Shown here in pieces: positions 8,997 to 18,216 of a DNA stretch of 52,500 nt; the stretch's first letter is position 1; each line of letters begins with the position of its first letter. Source of the DNA: an uncultured Methylomonas sp. (GTDB taxonomy: Bacteria; Pseudomonadota; Gammaproteobacteria; Methylococcales; Methylomonadaceae). Under the pieces are notes generated by a model. That model was given only the letters and a program-made list of their open reading frames with translations, ran no database searches and was not told the DNA's origin. The DNA lies in assembly GCA_936941155.1 (NCBI GenBank), contig CAKZJE010000119.1:1-52500 (forward strand), given 5' to 3'. Position numbers and translations under genes: made by a program.

Positions 8997-10355
8997 ATGT
9001 CTACTACAATCAAACAAGATAATAACAAGTACCAACTCGAACAAGTCATCGCGCTGTTAGAAAAAGGCTCGATGTATGAGATTAGAAATTTAATTCATTC
9101 CAGTTATCCGGCTGAAACCGCAAATATTATTGAATCGCTTGAAATTGAAGACAGAGGCAAAATTTGGTCAGTTATTCCACCGAGCGTAATGGGAGAAATC
9201 CTCGTTAAATTGCATGTGGAAGTGGCTGCGGGCTTGATAAAAATCACTGATCGTAACGATTTAATTCAAGCCACCGAAAGTTTAGAAGCTGATGAAAGAG
9301 TTGAATTATTACAGGTTTTGCCTGAACCCTTATTGTCACAAGTTTTAGAATCTATTGGCGCAGTTGAGCGCAAACAGTTGGAATCAGCATTATCTTATGA
9401 TGAAGACACCGCTGGTGGCATGATGTCGCTGGAAGTGTTAACGGTACGAAGCGATGTTTCGTTAGATGTAGTGCTACGTTATTTGCGCAAACGCGGTGAA
9501 ATTCCCAATGGCACAGACAGTTTAATTGTTGTTGATAGAAATCATCATTTTCAAGGATTGCTGCCTTTGGCAAGTTTATTAATTAAAGATGCGGCATTAA
9601 AAGTGCATGATGTGATGAATACTGAAGTTTTAGGCATCCCTTATCAAATGCCAGCCTCAGAAGTCGCGCTAGTGTTTGAACAACGCGAAATGTTATCTGC
9701 GCCGGTGTTAAGTAGTGCTGGCGTGGTGTTGGGAAAAATCACGCTGGAAGATGTGCTTAAAGTGATTCGCTCTGAGTCAGGACATTCTCTGATGAGTATG
9801 GCGGGGTTAGATGAAGAGCAAGATATGTTTGCGCCAGTTGTCACCAGCTCCAAACGACGTGCGGTTTGGTTAGGCATCAATCTGTTTACTGCTTTTTTAG
9901 CGTCGTGGGTCATTGGATTATTTGAAGCGACAATAGATCAAATTGTCGCACTAGCGGTGTTAATGCCGATTGTTGCCAGTATGGGCGGTATTGCGGGCAG
10001 TCAAACATTAACGTTAGTGATTCGGGGTTTAGCATTACGGCAAGTCAACAGTGCCAATGCTAAAAAACTATTGGTCAAAGAATTGTCAGTAGGTGCCCTA
10101 AATGGGGTGTTGTGGGCGGTAATCGTCGCCATTATTGCAGGAGTTTGGTTTCATAGTGCAAGTTTAGGAGTGTTATTGGGAGCCGCAATGGTCATCAATT
10201 TGGTTTGTGCCGCGTTTGCAGGGGCAACTATTCCGTTAGCTTTAAATAGAGTTGGCATAGATCCTGCGTTAGCAGGAGGGGTGTTACTAACAACTGTAAC
10301 AGATGTCGTTGGGTTTATGGCATTTTTAGGATTAGCAACACTCTTTTTGTTATAG
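8997..10355 (+). CDS. mgtE: Magnesium transporter MgtE
   Basis: Mg2+ channel of the inner membrane. The N-terminal superhelical MgtE_N domain (about residues 15-125, with SYPAETANIIESL and VLPEPLLSQVL) and two CBS domains (about 130-260, starting at YDEDTAGGMMS) form the cytoplasmic Mg2+ sensor. About five membrane helices follow from residue 285, including the conserved pore segment VLMPIVASMGGIAGSQTLTLVIRGLAL. The length of 452 is typical. It stands alone with gaps of 168 and 193 bases on either side. No magnesium riboswitch was recognised upstream. Confidence 0.95.
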   Translation: MSTTIKQDNNKYQLEQVIALLEKGSMYEIRNLIHSSYPAETANIIESLEIEDRGKIWSVIPPSVMGEILVKLHVEVAAGLIKITDRNDLIQATESLEADERVELLQVLPEPLLSQVLESIGAVERKQLESALSYDEDTAGGMMSLEVLTVRSDVSLDVVLRYLRKRGEIPNGTDSLIVVDRNHHFQGLLPLASLLIKDAALKVHDVMNTEVLGIPYQMPASEVALVFEQREMLSAPVLSSAGVVLGKITLEDVLKVIRSESGHSLMSMAGLDEEQDMFAPVVTSSKRRAVWLGINLFTAFLASWVIGLFEATIDQIVALAVLMPIVASMGGIAGSQTLTLVIRGLALRQVNSANAKKLLVKELSVGALNGVLWAVIVAIIAGVWFHSASLGVLLGAAMVINLVCAAFAGATIPLALNRVGIDPALAGGVLLTTVTDVVGFMAFLGLATLFLL

Positions 10356-10548
10356 ATGAACCAGAAAAAATATTAACAGGAATAGATGATAAGTGACGTT
10401 TTTTGTAACAGGTTTTATAAATCAAATAGCTAAACTTATCTTACTTTTCTTTAGAATAAAAAAGCTTTAAATAAAACGTTAAATATCTTTTTTTCTTAAG
10501 TGTTCATTGTGACGTATCCTCCACTTCAAAACAAAAACACTTTCAATC

Positions 10549-11196
10549 ATGACAACTGAAGAGATTAAAACTGAAGAAAGACGCGGGCAAGCTCGGCGGT
10601 CTACTGACAGAGCAACTGACGAATTAAAAGCTATTTATTCCTCGCTCAAATACATTACCGATGGCATTATTTTGCTCAATCACGATGGCAGTGTGTATTT
10701 TGCAACTGAGCAAGCTCAAAACATTGTTGAAACCATAAAACATCTGATTCGGGTGGATGACAAAATAACGTTTAGCCGGCATCACGATTATGATCGATTT
10801 ACTAAATTTTTAGCACAATTGAATAGTGAAGACTTAACTATTAAGGAATCCGCAGAACAATGTGTGTTTATGTTAGATCGCGAGGGAAGTCAAGCGGCTG
10901 TTATTTTGACGTGTTTTTCATTTAGAGGCGATGAAAATCGCATTATCATCGTTGTTCACGATCCACAAAAAAGCGTTCCACAATGGGCTGCCTTTGCAGA
11001 GTTTTTTAAACTCACTCAGACTGAATTGCGCCTGTGTTTGGCATTGACGGAAGGTTTCACTTTAAATAGCTATAGTGAAAAATATCATGTTTCAATCAAT
11101 ACAGCACGTTCACAGCTCAAAGCCATTTTCTCAAAAACAGAAACGCGCCGCCAAGCTGATTTGTTAAGGTTGATTTTTAGTTTTACTCGCCATTAA
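10549..11196 (+). CDS. PAS-like sensor with LuxR-type HTH, transcription regulator
   Basis: A 215-residue protein. The N-terminal 25 residues are charged and probably disordered. A PAS-like region at about 30-140 is suggested by SLKYITDGIILLNHDGSVYFATEQAQ, which resembles a PAS beta strand and hairpin. The C-terminal 60 residues form a helix-turn-helix of LuxR type (LTQTELRLCLALTEGFTLNSYSEKYHVSINTARSQLKAIFSKT). In this family such proteins control transcription in response to a small molecule or redox cue, but neither ligand nor targets can be read from the sequence. It is monocistronic, with a 193-base leader and a 645-base gene-free stretch after it. Confidence 0.75.
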   Translation: MTTEEIKTEERRGQARRSTDRATDELKAIYSSLKYITDGIILLNHDGSVYFATEQAQNIVETIKHLIRVDDKITFSRHHDYDRFTKFLAQLNSEDLTIKESAEQCVFMLDREGSQAAVILTCFSFRGDENRIIIVVHDPQKSVPQWAAFAEFFKLTQTELRLCLALTEGFTLNSYSEKYHVSINTARSQLKAIFSKTETRRQADLLRLIFSFTRH

Positions 11197-11841
11197 AAGG
11201 AATAATGTTGCCTCTACTCAGATATGAGCTTTTTTCTATGTTTGCAATTTCATATTAGGCAGTTCTACATCTGCATCATCGTGTGTTAATTCGGGAGTAG
11301 TTCAGCCTGTGATTGCTCGCGCCCAGCTTTTCTAAATCAAAAACTTAGCTGTTTTTAGCTTAATCTTGCTTAAGCTAAAGCCTGTCTTCTGCATCAAATG
11401 ACTGCTCTTTTGAGTTTGCCGTCAGCATCGGCACAAACAAAAAATGTCACTAAATTCCACAAACATCATTTTTTCTCACTTGTGCGTTAATATCTTCTTT
11501 CGGATTCTAACGACTTTATTGCACAAATAGACGAAATCAAGCAAACTCTACCATCCAAAGCAAAGCCTCAATCTGCATGATTGAAAGCTACGTCAAACTG
11601 TTAAATCCTGATAGTTTTATACCTAACTTTGAATTACACAACAAATCTGCCACGTTTCATACACGTTAGAAAACAAAATTCTGTAAATTCTGTTCCTGAA
11701 AGGGGAAAATAGTCGCTGCCTAGAATCAACTTATCAAAAAATCCAAATTGCCAACACTCTGTTCTACCCGCCGAAAAATACAAAACGACATCCTTTCAAG
11801 CTATTTATGCACAAAATAACCCTGTCATTTTCGCACATACT
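11197..11841. other. 645-base stretch without an intact gene, probably decayed coding DNA
   Basis: No ORF longer than about 30 codons begins with a good start. Several short open pieces on the plus strand (for example 11577-11668, and an open frame running without a stop into the ATG at 11842) look like remnants. The neighbouring permease normally follows its ABC ATPase gene, so this is where an ATPase would be expected; no Walker motifs are detectable. I cannot identify the lost gene. Confidence 0.4.
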
Positions 11842-12594
11842 ATGATTATCACCATTGCCAACCGTGAATTTAAAAGCCTATTTTTATCGCCCCTCGCGTG
11901 GTCAATATTAGGCATTCTGCAATTTATTTTTGCGTTTTTATTTCTCTCGCAAGTTGAATCGTTTGTCGCCTATCAAGCGAAACTAGCCGAAATTCAAAGT
12001 GCGCCGGGCATAACTGATGTCATCATTACGCCTTTATTTGCCAACGCGGGCGTGATTTTATTATTAGTCATTCCGCTGCTCACCATGCGCTTGATTTGCG
12101 AAGAACGCCGCAATAAAACCCTCACCTTATTATTGTCCGCACCGTTATCAAATCGCGATATTATTTTGGGCAAATATTTAGGCGTATTAGGATTATTACT
12201 GCTCATTATTAGCTTAATCACGTTAATGCCATTATCGTTAATCATTGGCACGCAATTAGATTGGGGAAAATTTTTCAGCAGTATTTTGGCGTTGATTTGC
12301 TTAGTTGCCGCATTTGCCTCAGTCGGACTCTATATGTCCTGCATTGCACCCCATCCCACCATTGCCGCACTCGGCAGTTTTGGATTGTTATTGCTGCTTT
12401 GGATTTTAAACGCCAGTGCCAGCTTGCAAGCGCAAACTAGCGAACTCTTTGAATACATGTCGATTTTAAAACACTTTCAATCACTGCAAACTGGCTTAAT
12501 CAACACAACTGACTTAAGCTATTTTATTCTGTTTACCGCGACTTTTTTGCTGCTCAGCATTCGCCGCCTTGATAACGACCGCCTGCAAAAATGA
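11842..12594 (+). CDS. ABC-2 type permease, GldF-like
   Basis: Membrane permease of the gliding/exopolysaccharide-type ABC-2 family, 250 residues with six hydrophobic segments. The start (IANREFKSLFLSPLAWSILG) and the central motif TMRLICEERRNKTLTLLLSAPLSNRDIILGKYLG are hallmarks of GldF-type subunits. It overlaps the following GldG-like gene by four bases (ATGA), so the two are translated together. No ribosome site is visible before the ATG, although the encoded N-terminus looks complete. The usual ATPase gene upstream is missing; the preceding 645 bases hold no gene. Substrate unknown. Confidence 0.82.
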   Translation: MIITIANREFKSLFLSPLAWSILGILQFIFAFLFLSQVESFVAYQAKLAEIQSAPGITDVIITPLFANAGVILLLVIPLLTMRLICEERRNKTLTLLLSAPLSNRDIILGKYLGVLGLLLLIISLITLMPLSLIIGTQLDWGKFFSSILALICLVAAFASVGLYMSCIAPHPTIAALGSFGLLLLLWILNASASLQAQTSELFEYMSILKHFQSLQTGLINTTDLSYFILFTATFLLLSIRRLDNDRLQK

Positions 12595-13865
12595 AATTAT
12601 CTGCTCGATTGCATCACTCTTTATATTTAAAAAACTTCAGCATCAGCGCGATTATTTTCGCAATTCTGTGTGGATTGGCATTTTTAAGTTATCGCTATAA
12701 CCATGAAGTCGACATCACCGCCAATGGCAGCAACACCTTATCGGCTGGTACGCAAAAAGTTTTAGCCAGCTTGCCCGATCCCGTGTTGATTACGGTCTAT
12801 ATTAAAACCGCGCACCCATTGAAACGGCAAATCAAACCGTTATTGGAGCGTTATCGCAACTATAAAGCCAATTTCAACATTAAATTCGTTGACCCGGAAA
12901 TGAATTTGGAAAAAGCGCGTGAGTTAAAGATCGGCTCGCAAGGCTTAATTGTTGCCGAATATCAAGGTCGCTCAGAAAAAATCAGTTTTTTAGATGAATC
13001 AACCCTGAGCAATGCTTTATTGCAATTAGGCAATGGCAAAGAACGCTGGGTAAGTTTTTTAACCGGTCACGGTGAACGCTCTCCCATCGGCGTGGCAAAT
13101 TTTGACTTGGGCAGTTTTGGCAAAGAACTCGAACTGCGCAATATTAAAGCGCAACCGCTCAATTTAGCGGAAGTGGGTACAATTCCTGATAATTCTGCGG
13201 TTTTGGTGTTAGCCGCGCCGCGTATGGCATTGCTGGCGGGTGAGTTGCAATTGCTTGAAGACTATCTTGCTAAAGGTGGGAATCTTTTAGTGTTGACTGA
13301 CCCTGATGACAAAAATATCGCTGTAATAGAACATGCAATAGGTGTGCATAAATCCGCCGGAGCGTTGGTAGACGCTAGTTCAAAACTGTATGGAATTAAC
13401 GACCCTAGTTTTGTGTTGGTGAGCAAATACAGTCGCCATCCCATCACCCAAGGCATGGAAAATAATATTACGGTTTATCCGGCTGCCGCTGCGTTAGTGG
13501 TTGATAAAAACAGTGGGTTTGATGCTGTGCCGATTTTACAAAAAGATAGCGCAATACTGGGCTATGCCTTGACGCGCGATATTCAAGGCAAAAATCAGCA
13601 GCGCGTTGTGATTATTGGTGATGGCGATTTTTTATCGAATACGTTTTTGGGCAATGTTGGCAATGCGGAATTAGGAATGCGGATTCTGAATTGGCTGACG
13701 CATGATGATCAATTTATTGATGTGCCGATTAAACAAGCGACCGGCAAAAGCTTGCAGCTCAGCCCCATTGCGATAGGGATGATTGGCGTATTTTTTTTAC
13801 TGGTGATGCCGCTGGGTTTGATGGGAACGGGATTTTGGGTGTGGCGTAGTCGCAAACGGCGATAG
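12591..13865 (+). CDS. GldG-like ABC-associated membrane protein
   Basis: 424 residues. One membrane segment lies near residues 17-35 (ISAIIFAILCGLAFLSYRY) and a second at the C-terminus (IAIGMIGVFFLLVMPLGLMGTGFWVW). The large domain between them begins with the family pattern DITANGSNTLSAGTQKVLASLPDPVLITVYI and includes VSFLTGHGERSP. Such proteins (DUF4350/GldG type) work with an ABC-2 permease and an ATPase, often with a DUF4340 protein downstream; neither the ATPase nor DUF4340 is present here. It overlaps the permease gene by four bases. Role in export or surface assembly is inferred from the family. Confidence 0.82.
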   Translation: MKLSARLHHSLYLKNFSISAIIFAILCGLAFLSYRYNHEVDITANGSNTLSAGTQKVLASLPDPVLITVYIKTAHPLKRQIKPLLERYRNYKANFNIKFVDPEMNLEKARELKIGSQGLIVAEYQGRSEKISFLDESTLSNALLQLGNGKERWVSFLTGHGERSPIGVANFDLGSFGKELELRNIKAQPLNLAEVGTIPDNSAVLVLAAPRMALLAGELQLLEDYLAKGGNLLVLTDPDDKNIAVIEHAIGVHKSAGALVDASSKLYGINDPSFVLVSKYSRHPITQGMENNITVYPAAAALVVDKNSGFDAVPILQKDSAILGYALTRDIQGKNQQRVVIIGDGDFLSNTFLGNVGNAELGMRILNWLTHDDQFIDVPIKQATGKSLQLSPIAIGMIGVFFLLVMPLGLMGTGFWVWRSRKRR

Positions 13866-13880
13866 TTTTAACCTCGGTTA

Positions 13881-13910
13881 TGGAGTCAAAAGTCGCGATT
13901 TTTGACTCCA
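13881..13910. terminator. Hairpin after the GldG-like gene
   Basis: TGGAGTCAAAA and TTTTGACTCCA form an 11-base perfect stem around an eight-base loop, 15 bases after the stop codon. Position suggests transcription termination, but no T run follows, so it may simply be an intergenic repeat related to the nearby GGAGT..ACTCC element. Confidence 0.5.
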
Positions 13911-14006
13911 CACATGTTTGTTATGCACAAATAAAACACCTGATATAACTCACGGATGTAACGAAAAACGGATGGTTTGTTGATGAGATAAATTCTGAAA
14001 TTTTTC

Positions 14007-14024
14007 AAGACGACTGGTCGTCTT
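14007..14024. repeat. Palindromic repeat, family B copy 1
   Basis: AAGACGACTGGTCGTCTT within AT-rich arms (TTTTTC on one side, AAGAATTTTTT on the other). The core lies 209 bases before yccF, in a 367-base gap that also holds the hairpins at 13881-13910 and 14082-14137 and no gene. Copies 2-4 are at 35862, 46567 and 49669. Confidence 0.85.
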
Positions 14025-14081
14025 AAGAATTTTTTGCTGAGTTTATATCTGAATTGCTTTTGCAGTTATGAAATTAAAAAT

Positions 14082-14137
14082 GGAGTACAACAGCTTTAGC
14101 TGTTGGCGGTCAAAAATAGCTAAAGCTATTTGACTCC
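14082..14137. repeat. Double-hairpin element, family E copy 2
   Basis: Outer arms GGAGT and ACTCC enclose two inner palindromes, AACAGCTTTAGCTGTT (14089-14104) and AATAGCTAAAGCTATT (14115-14130). The layout predicts a three-way junction if transcribed. A related half element is at 8894-8909. Confidence 0.6.
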
Positions 14138-14232
14138 TAAATACCTTAAATTTTTCTGTATTTACTTAGTATTTTCTGTGTAAAGTGCGTAACATTCGTT
14201 ATTTACTTAACCTTACTTTATGGAATGGATAG

Positions 14233-14628
14233 ATGAAAACCTTAGGCAATTTTTTCTGGTTTATTTTTGGTGGTGGATTAATGGGATTAAGCTGGTGGCT
14301 GCTCGGCGCACTGGCGTATCTCACAATTATTGGCATTCCTTGGGGAAAAGCCTGTTTTGTGATGGGGCAATTTACATTTTTCCCTTTTGGTAAAGAAGCC
14401 GTCAGCCGCCGCGAACTAACCCACACCGAGGATATAGGCACAGGGTTTTTAGGACTGATTGGCAATGTGATTTGGTTTATATTTGCCGGAATGTGGCTAG
14501 CGATTGGGCATCTTATTTCGGCATCTGCTTGTTTTATCACTATTATCGGCATTCCTTTTGGCATTCAGCATGTAAAACTGGCAATTATCGCCCTTGCGCC
14601 GATAGGAAAAACCATTGTTAGCACATAA
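14233..14628 (+). CDS. yccF: YccF-family inner-membrane protein
   Basis: 131 residues containing two copies of the YccF (DUF307) unit. The first is GNFFWFIFGGGLMGLSWWLLGALAYLTIIGIPWG; the second is GNVIWFIFAGMWLAIGHLISASACFITIIGIPFGIQHVKLA. Four membrane helices are predicted. The TIIGIP motif occurs in each half, as expected for the family. No function is established. It is followed 21 bases later by another membrane protein on the same strand, possibly co-transcribed. Confidence 0.88.
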   Translation: MKTLGNFFWFIFGGGLMGLSWWLLGALAYLTIIGIPWGKACFVMGQFTFFPFGKEAVSRRELTHTEDIGTGFLGLIGNVIWFIFAGMWLAIGHLISASACFITIIGIPFGIQHVKLAIIALAPIGKTIVST

Positions 14629-14649
14629 TCCGCGCCGTTAAAACTCGCT

Positions 14650-15858
14650 ATGCGCATCACCTCGAAAATCTCGCATTATCACAAAGGCTTTCTCGCGCTG
14701 ATTCTCGCGCCGTTTTTATGGCTGCAAATGTATTTTCACGCCCTTGAAGAATGGCTGACCGATATTATTTACACGCAACTGTTTAAACCTAAGACCACTT
14801 ACAGCGAAATCACTCATGTGCTTGCTTATTGCTGTTTTTCGGTGTTTTCAATGTTGGCGTATTACAAACAACTGAGCCAATATATCTCATTGATTTTATA
14901 CAGCTTATGGTTAATAAATTATTTTTCTGCCAAATTCCGCATCGGCTTGTATGTCGATAAGCCAGTTTTGGTACGCGTGGAGCGCAAAGAACAGTCGTGG
15001 CAATGGAGTTTATTGCTGAAAAATCAGCTGCAAAATCAACAAAGTTTTCCTTATGCAGAGATTAATTGTGTTTTGATTGCCGCCACCACTTATGGCGATG
15101 ACAGTTTTAGAAACCAAGTGTTGCAAGTGTGGCATGTGCATTTGCAAACAAAAGACGAACAAAATTGGGTGGTGTATCAAGCGGCAACCATTCAACAAGC
15201 GTTAAACCAAGCCGTCAGCCTTGCAGCGGAATTTAACACCAGAGTGAAAATTGCCGAAAGTTATGGCTCAGGCGAATTAGCCGACATAGATTTAGCTGCT
15301 CACAATCGCCCTGTTTTCGCATGGCAACGCGATATTAATCGTAGCACGATAAAAATTTATAAAAATTTTTCTACCTTGTCTTTTTTCGGATGGACACAAG
15401 CGATTTTTGCCGAATTAGGCGATTTTATTTTTATTGCCGTGTTAGCCAGCGTGATGCAGTGGTATGGAAAATTATTATTAATGCTGTTTGGGAACTCGTT
15501 AGGGTTGCGTTTGCCGCCTACTGAAACTTTAGAGCTGAGCATTTCGGCAATATTTTCACCTGACTTTGACTGGACGTTGCTCACCGTGTTTGCGATTACT
15601 TTAGGCGTATTGCTGCACAGTATTTACAAACAAAGCCGCAAATATGAAATCATCATCACCAATAAGCGCGTGCAATATCGTATCTCTGGTGAAAATAAAA
15701 GTTATTTAACCTTTAATGAATCCTTGGAGGTTTTGCTGTTGCGCGGATTTGATAAAACTTCGTTAATTATTATTAATGAGCAGTATAAAGTTTTGGAAAT
15801 TACAGACTTAGAAGAGGAAGAATATGATGAGCTGTATCAAATATTACTCACCACTTAA
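14650..15858 (+). CDS. Uncharacterised membrane protein
   Basis: 402 residues, not recognised. Hydrophobic segments lie near residues 14-30, 55-75 and 80-98. A soluble stretch of about 140 residues follows (100-245), then two more membrane segments (around 260-285 and 310-330). The C-terminal 70 residues (YEIIITNKRVQYRIS..LIIINEQYKVLEI) look like a small beta-rich domain, similar in feel to the bPH-type domains that often follow membrane helices in bacteria, but this is a guess. It ends with an acidic helix EEEEYDELYQIL. The gene follows yccF by 21 bases and ends at a strong shared terminator. Confidence 0.6.
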   Translation: MRITSKISHYHKGFLALILAPFLWLQMYFHALEEWLTDIIYTQLFKPKTTYSEITHVLAYCCFSVFSMLAYYKQLSQYISLILYSLWLINYFSAKFRIGLYVDKPVLVRVERKEQSWQWSLLLKNQLQNQQSFPYAEINCVLIAATTYGDDSFRNQVLQVWHVHLQTKDEQNWVVYQAATIQQALNQAVSLAAEFNTRVKIAESYGSGELADIDLAAHNRPVFAWQRDINRSTIKIYKNFSTLSFFGWTQAIFAELGDFIFIAVLASVMQWYGKLLLMLFGNSLGLRLPPTETLELSISAIFSPDFDWTLLTVFAITLGVLLHSIYKQSRKYEIIITNKRVQYRISGENKSYLTFNESLEVLLLRGFDKTSLIIINEQYKVLEITDLEEEEYDELYQILLTT

Positions 15859-15891
15859 GCGTTGAAAAATGAAGAGTTTCTATCGCGCATA

Positions 15892-15927
15892 AAAAAGCCT
15901 TTGCCGTTTTCACAGCAAAGGCTTTTT
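15892..15927. terminator. Bidirectional rho-independent terminator
   Basis: AAAAAGCCTTTGC (15892-15904) and GCAAAGGCTTTTT (15915-15927) form a perfect 13-base stem with a ten-base loop, with A and T runs on both sides. It separates the converging genes at 14650-15858 (plus) and 15947-17131 (minus) and should terminate both. Confidence 0.93.
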
Positions 15928-15946
15928 CAGCAAAAAACAGTGGTTT

Positions 15947-17131
15947 TTAGATTAAACCGTCTTTTTTAAACATGGCTCTAATACCACGCAAAGCTTGACG
16001 AGTTCTGTGTTCGTTTTCAATCAAGCTGAATCTAACGTGATCGTCACCGTGTTGACCAAAGCCCACGCCAGGAGAAACCGCCACTTTTGCTTCGTTAATC
16101 AATTTTTTGCAAAACTCCAATGACCCCATCGCTTTATAGGCTTCTGGAATCGGAGCCCACACAAACATCGTTGCTTTGGGTTTTTCAACCGTCCAGCCAA
16201 TCGCGTTTAAGCCCTCACACAACACATCGCGGCGTACTTTGTACATTTCACAAATTTCTTCCACGCATTCTTGTGGGCCTTCTAACGCTTGAATTGCTGC
16301 CACTTGAATTGGAGTGAATGTGCCGTAATCCAAATAGGATTTTATTTTGGTCAATGCAGCAACTAACTCTTTGTTTCCACACATAAAACCTACGCGCCAG
16401 CCTGGCATGTTATAGCTTTTTGAGAGCGTAAAGAATTCCACTGCAATATCTTTTGCGCCTTCCACTTCCAAAATAGAGGGAGCTTTATAGCCATCAAACA
16501 CGATGTCGACGTAAGCCAAATCATGGACAACCCAAATATTGTGTTCTTTTGCAACCGCAATAATTTTTTCAAAAAAATCCAATTCCACACATTGGCTAGT
16601 AGGATTGCCCGGAAAATTCAGAATCAACATTTTGGGTTTTGGCCAAGAGTCGATGATCGCTTTTTGCAATTCTTCAAAGAAATCCACACCTGCCACTAAG
16701 GGCACATGGCGCACGTCTGCACCTGCAATCACCACGCCATACGGGTGAATCGGATAAGCTGGATTTGGCACTAACACCACATCGCCGGGCCCTAAGGTGG
16801 CTAACGCTAAATGCGCCAAGCCTTCTTTTGAGCCAATCGTGACAATCGCTTCGTTTTCTGGATTCAAATCCACATCAAAACGGCGTTTGTACCAATCGCA
16901 AATCGCTTTGCGTAGGCGCGGAATGCCTTTAGACACAGAATAACGGTGAGTATCGCCACGCTCTACAGTTTCAATCAGTTTTTTGACGATATGGTCTGGC
17001 GTAGGTTGGTCAGGGTTGCCCATGCCAAAATCAATAATATCTTCACCGGCGGCGCGGGCTTTGGCTTTTAAATCGGTAACAATACCAAAAACATAGGGAG
17101 GTAAACGGCTGATACGTTGAAATTGTTCCAT
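15947..17131 (-). CDS. alaC: AlaC-type alanine aminotransferase
   Basis: Fold-type I PLP aminotransferase that makes alanine from pyruvate with glutamate as likely donor. The PLP-binding lysine is Lys238 in [14 protein letters not shown]. Other conserved points are [12 protein letters not shown] near the start, NFPGNPTSQ (residues 172-180), [12 protein letters not shown] and the C-terminal arginine in [10 protein letters not shown]. The length of 394 matches AlaC. The adjacent 132-base gap to kdsB holds no clear terminator, so low-level read-through from kdsB is possible. Closely related enzymes use other amino acids, so substrate is inferred. Confidence 0.88.
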   Translation of the reverse strand: MEQFQRISRLPPYVFGIVTDLKAKARAAGEDIIDFGMGNPDQPTPDHIVKKLIETVERGDTHRYSVSKGIPRLRKAICDWYKRRFDVDLNPENEAIVTIGSKEGLAHLALATLGPGDVVLVPNPAYPIHPYGVVIAGADVRHVPLVAGVDFFEELQKAIIDSWPKPKMLILNFPGNPTSQCVELDFFEKIIAVAKEHNIWVVHDLAYVDIVFDGYKAPSILEVEGAKDIAVEFFTLSKSYNMPGWRVGFMCGNKELVAALTKIKSYLDYGTFTPIQVAAIQALEGPQECVEEICEMYKVRRDVLCEGLNAIGWTVEKPKATMFVWAPIPEAYKAMGSLEFCKKLINEAKVAVSPGVGFGQHGDDHVRFSLIENEHRTRQALRGIRAMFKKDGLI

Positions 17132-17263
17132 GAACGGCTCTTAAAAATAGAAGGTAGTTAGAAATAGAAAGGTTTAAGTTACTGAGGTTAGCGATTTATG
17201 TCAAATAGAGTTGTTTTTGAATCTTATGGATTTTAACTGTTTTCTGTGCTTTGAAAGAATGAT

Positions 17264-18028
17264 TTAAGCGGATAAGATTTTTTGCACACGTTCTAAATCT
17301 TCTAAAGTATCCACTCCGGCTGGCGGCGTTTGCGCAACCGTTTTCACCAACACAGATTCGCCATGCCACAAAATCCGCAATTGTTCTAGCGATTCAATGC
17401 TTTCCAAGGGCGAAGTTTGCCATGCACAATAACGTTGCAAAAAACCAACCGTATAAGCATACATACCAATATGGCGTAAATAAGGAATGGAAGTGCTGAC
17501 AATTTTTTCCGCACTGCCGAAACTGGCGCGACACCAAGGAATCGGCGCACGGCTGAAATATAAAGCGTAGTCGTGTTTATCTGTCACCACTTTCACGGCG
17601 TTTGGATTAAAAATTTCCTCCGTATCGTTAATTTCAGCGGCTAAGGTGGCGATGCCGGCTTTATGTTGTCCGGCTAACGCAAAAGCCACATCTCGGATAT
17701 AAGTCGGCGGAATTAACGGCTCATCACCTTGTAAATTAACGATAATATCGTCTTCATGCCAGCCGAAATGCGCTGCGACTTGCGCGATTCTTTCCGTACC
17801 GCTTTGATGCTGCGGGTCAGTCATCACTACAGAGATGCCTAAACTTTCCACCGCGCTAAAAATGCGTTCGTCATCGGTTGCCACCACCACTTCATCGGCA
17901 TGAGCTTCTAAAGCGCGTTGACAAACATGCGCAATCATCGGTTTGCCAGCAATGTCCAGCAACGGTTTACCCGGCAAGCGCGTTGAGCCATAGCGGGCAG
18001 GAATCACGACTTTAAACGGGGTTTTCAT
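17264..18028 (-). CDS. kdsB: CMP-Kdo synthetase
   Basis: Activates Kdo with CTP for transfer to lipid A, completing the pathway started by KdsD and KdsC elsewhere in the window. The nucleotide-binding start is [32 protein letters not shown] binds metal and CMP, and YFSRAPIPW and [12 protein letters not shown] are family signatures. The length of 254 is typical. Its ATG overlaps the ycaR stop by four bases (ATGA). It is the last gene of the exbB-exbD-lpxK-ycaR-kdsB operon. Confidence 0.96.
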   Translation of the reverse strand: MKTPFKVVIPARYGSTRLPGKPLLDIAGKPMIAHVCQRALEAHADEVVVATDDERIFSAVESLGISVVMTDPQHQSGTERIAQVAAHFGWHEDDIIVNLQGDEPLIPPTYIRDVAFALAGQHKAGIATLAAEINDTEEIFNPNAVKVVTDKHDYALYFSRAPIPWCRASFGSAEKIVSTSIPYLRHIGMYAYTVGFLQRYCAWQTSPLESIESLEQLRILWHGESVLVKTVAQTPPAGVDTLEDLERVQKILSA

Positions 18029-18216
18029 TTGTGCAACGCATCCATTTCATCGTGTGACAAACTGCGTGCTTCTTCTTCCAGCATCACTGGAATGCCATCG
18101 CGCACGGGAAAAGCCAAGCCATCGGCTCTGCAAATCAGTTCTTGTTGTTCAGCTTTGTAAATCAAAGGGCTTTTGCACAAAGGGCAGGCGAGAATATCGA
18201 GAAGTTTTTTGTCCAT
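18025..18216 (-). CDS. ycaR: YcaR / Trm112-like small protein
   Basis: 63 residues of the Trm112/UPF0434 family, always seen between lpxK and kdsB. The start [18 protein letters not shown] and the end [19 protein letters not shown] match the family. Only one CxxC pair (Cys11, Cys14) is strict, with a later Cys in ELICRADG, so zinc binding may be partial. It overlaps lpxK by one base (TAATG) and kdsB by four. Biochemical role unproven; it may act as a helper subunit. Confidence 0.93.
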   Translation of the reverse strand: MDKKLLDILACPLCKSPLIYKAEQQELICRADGLAFPVRDGIPVMLEEEARSLSHDEMDALHK

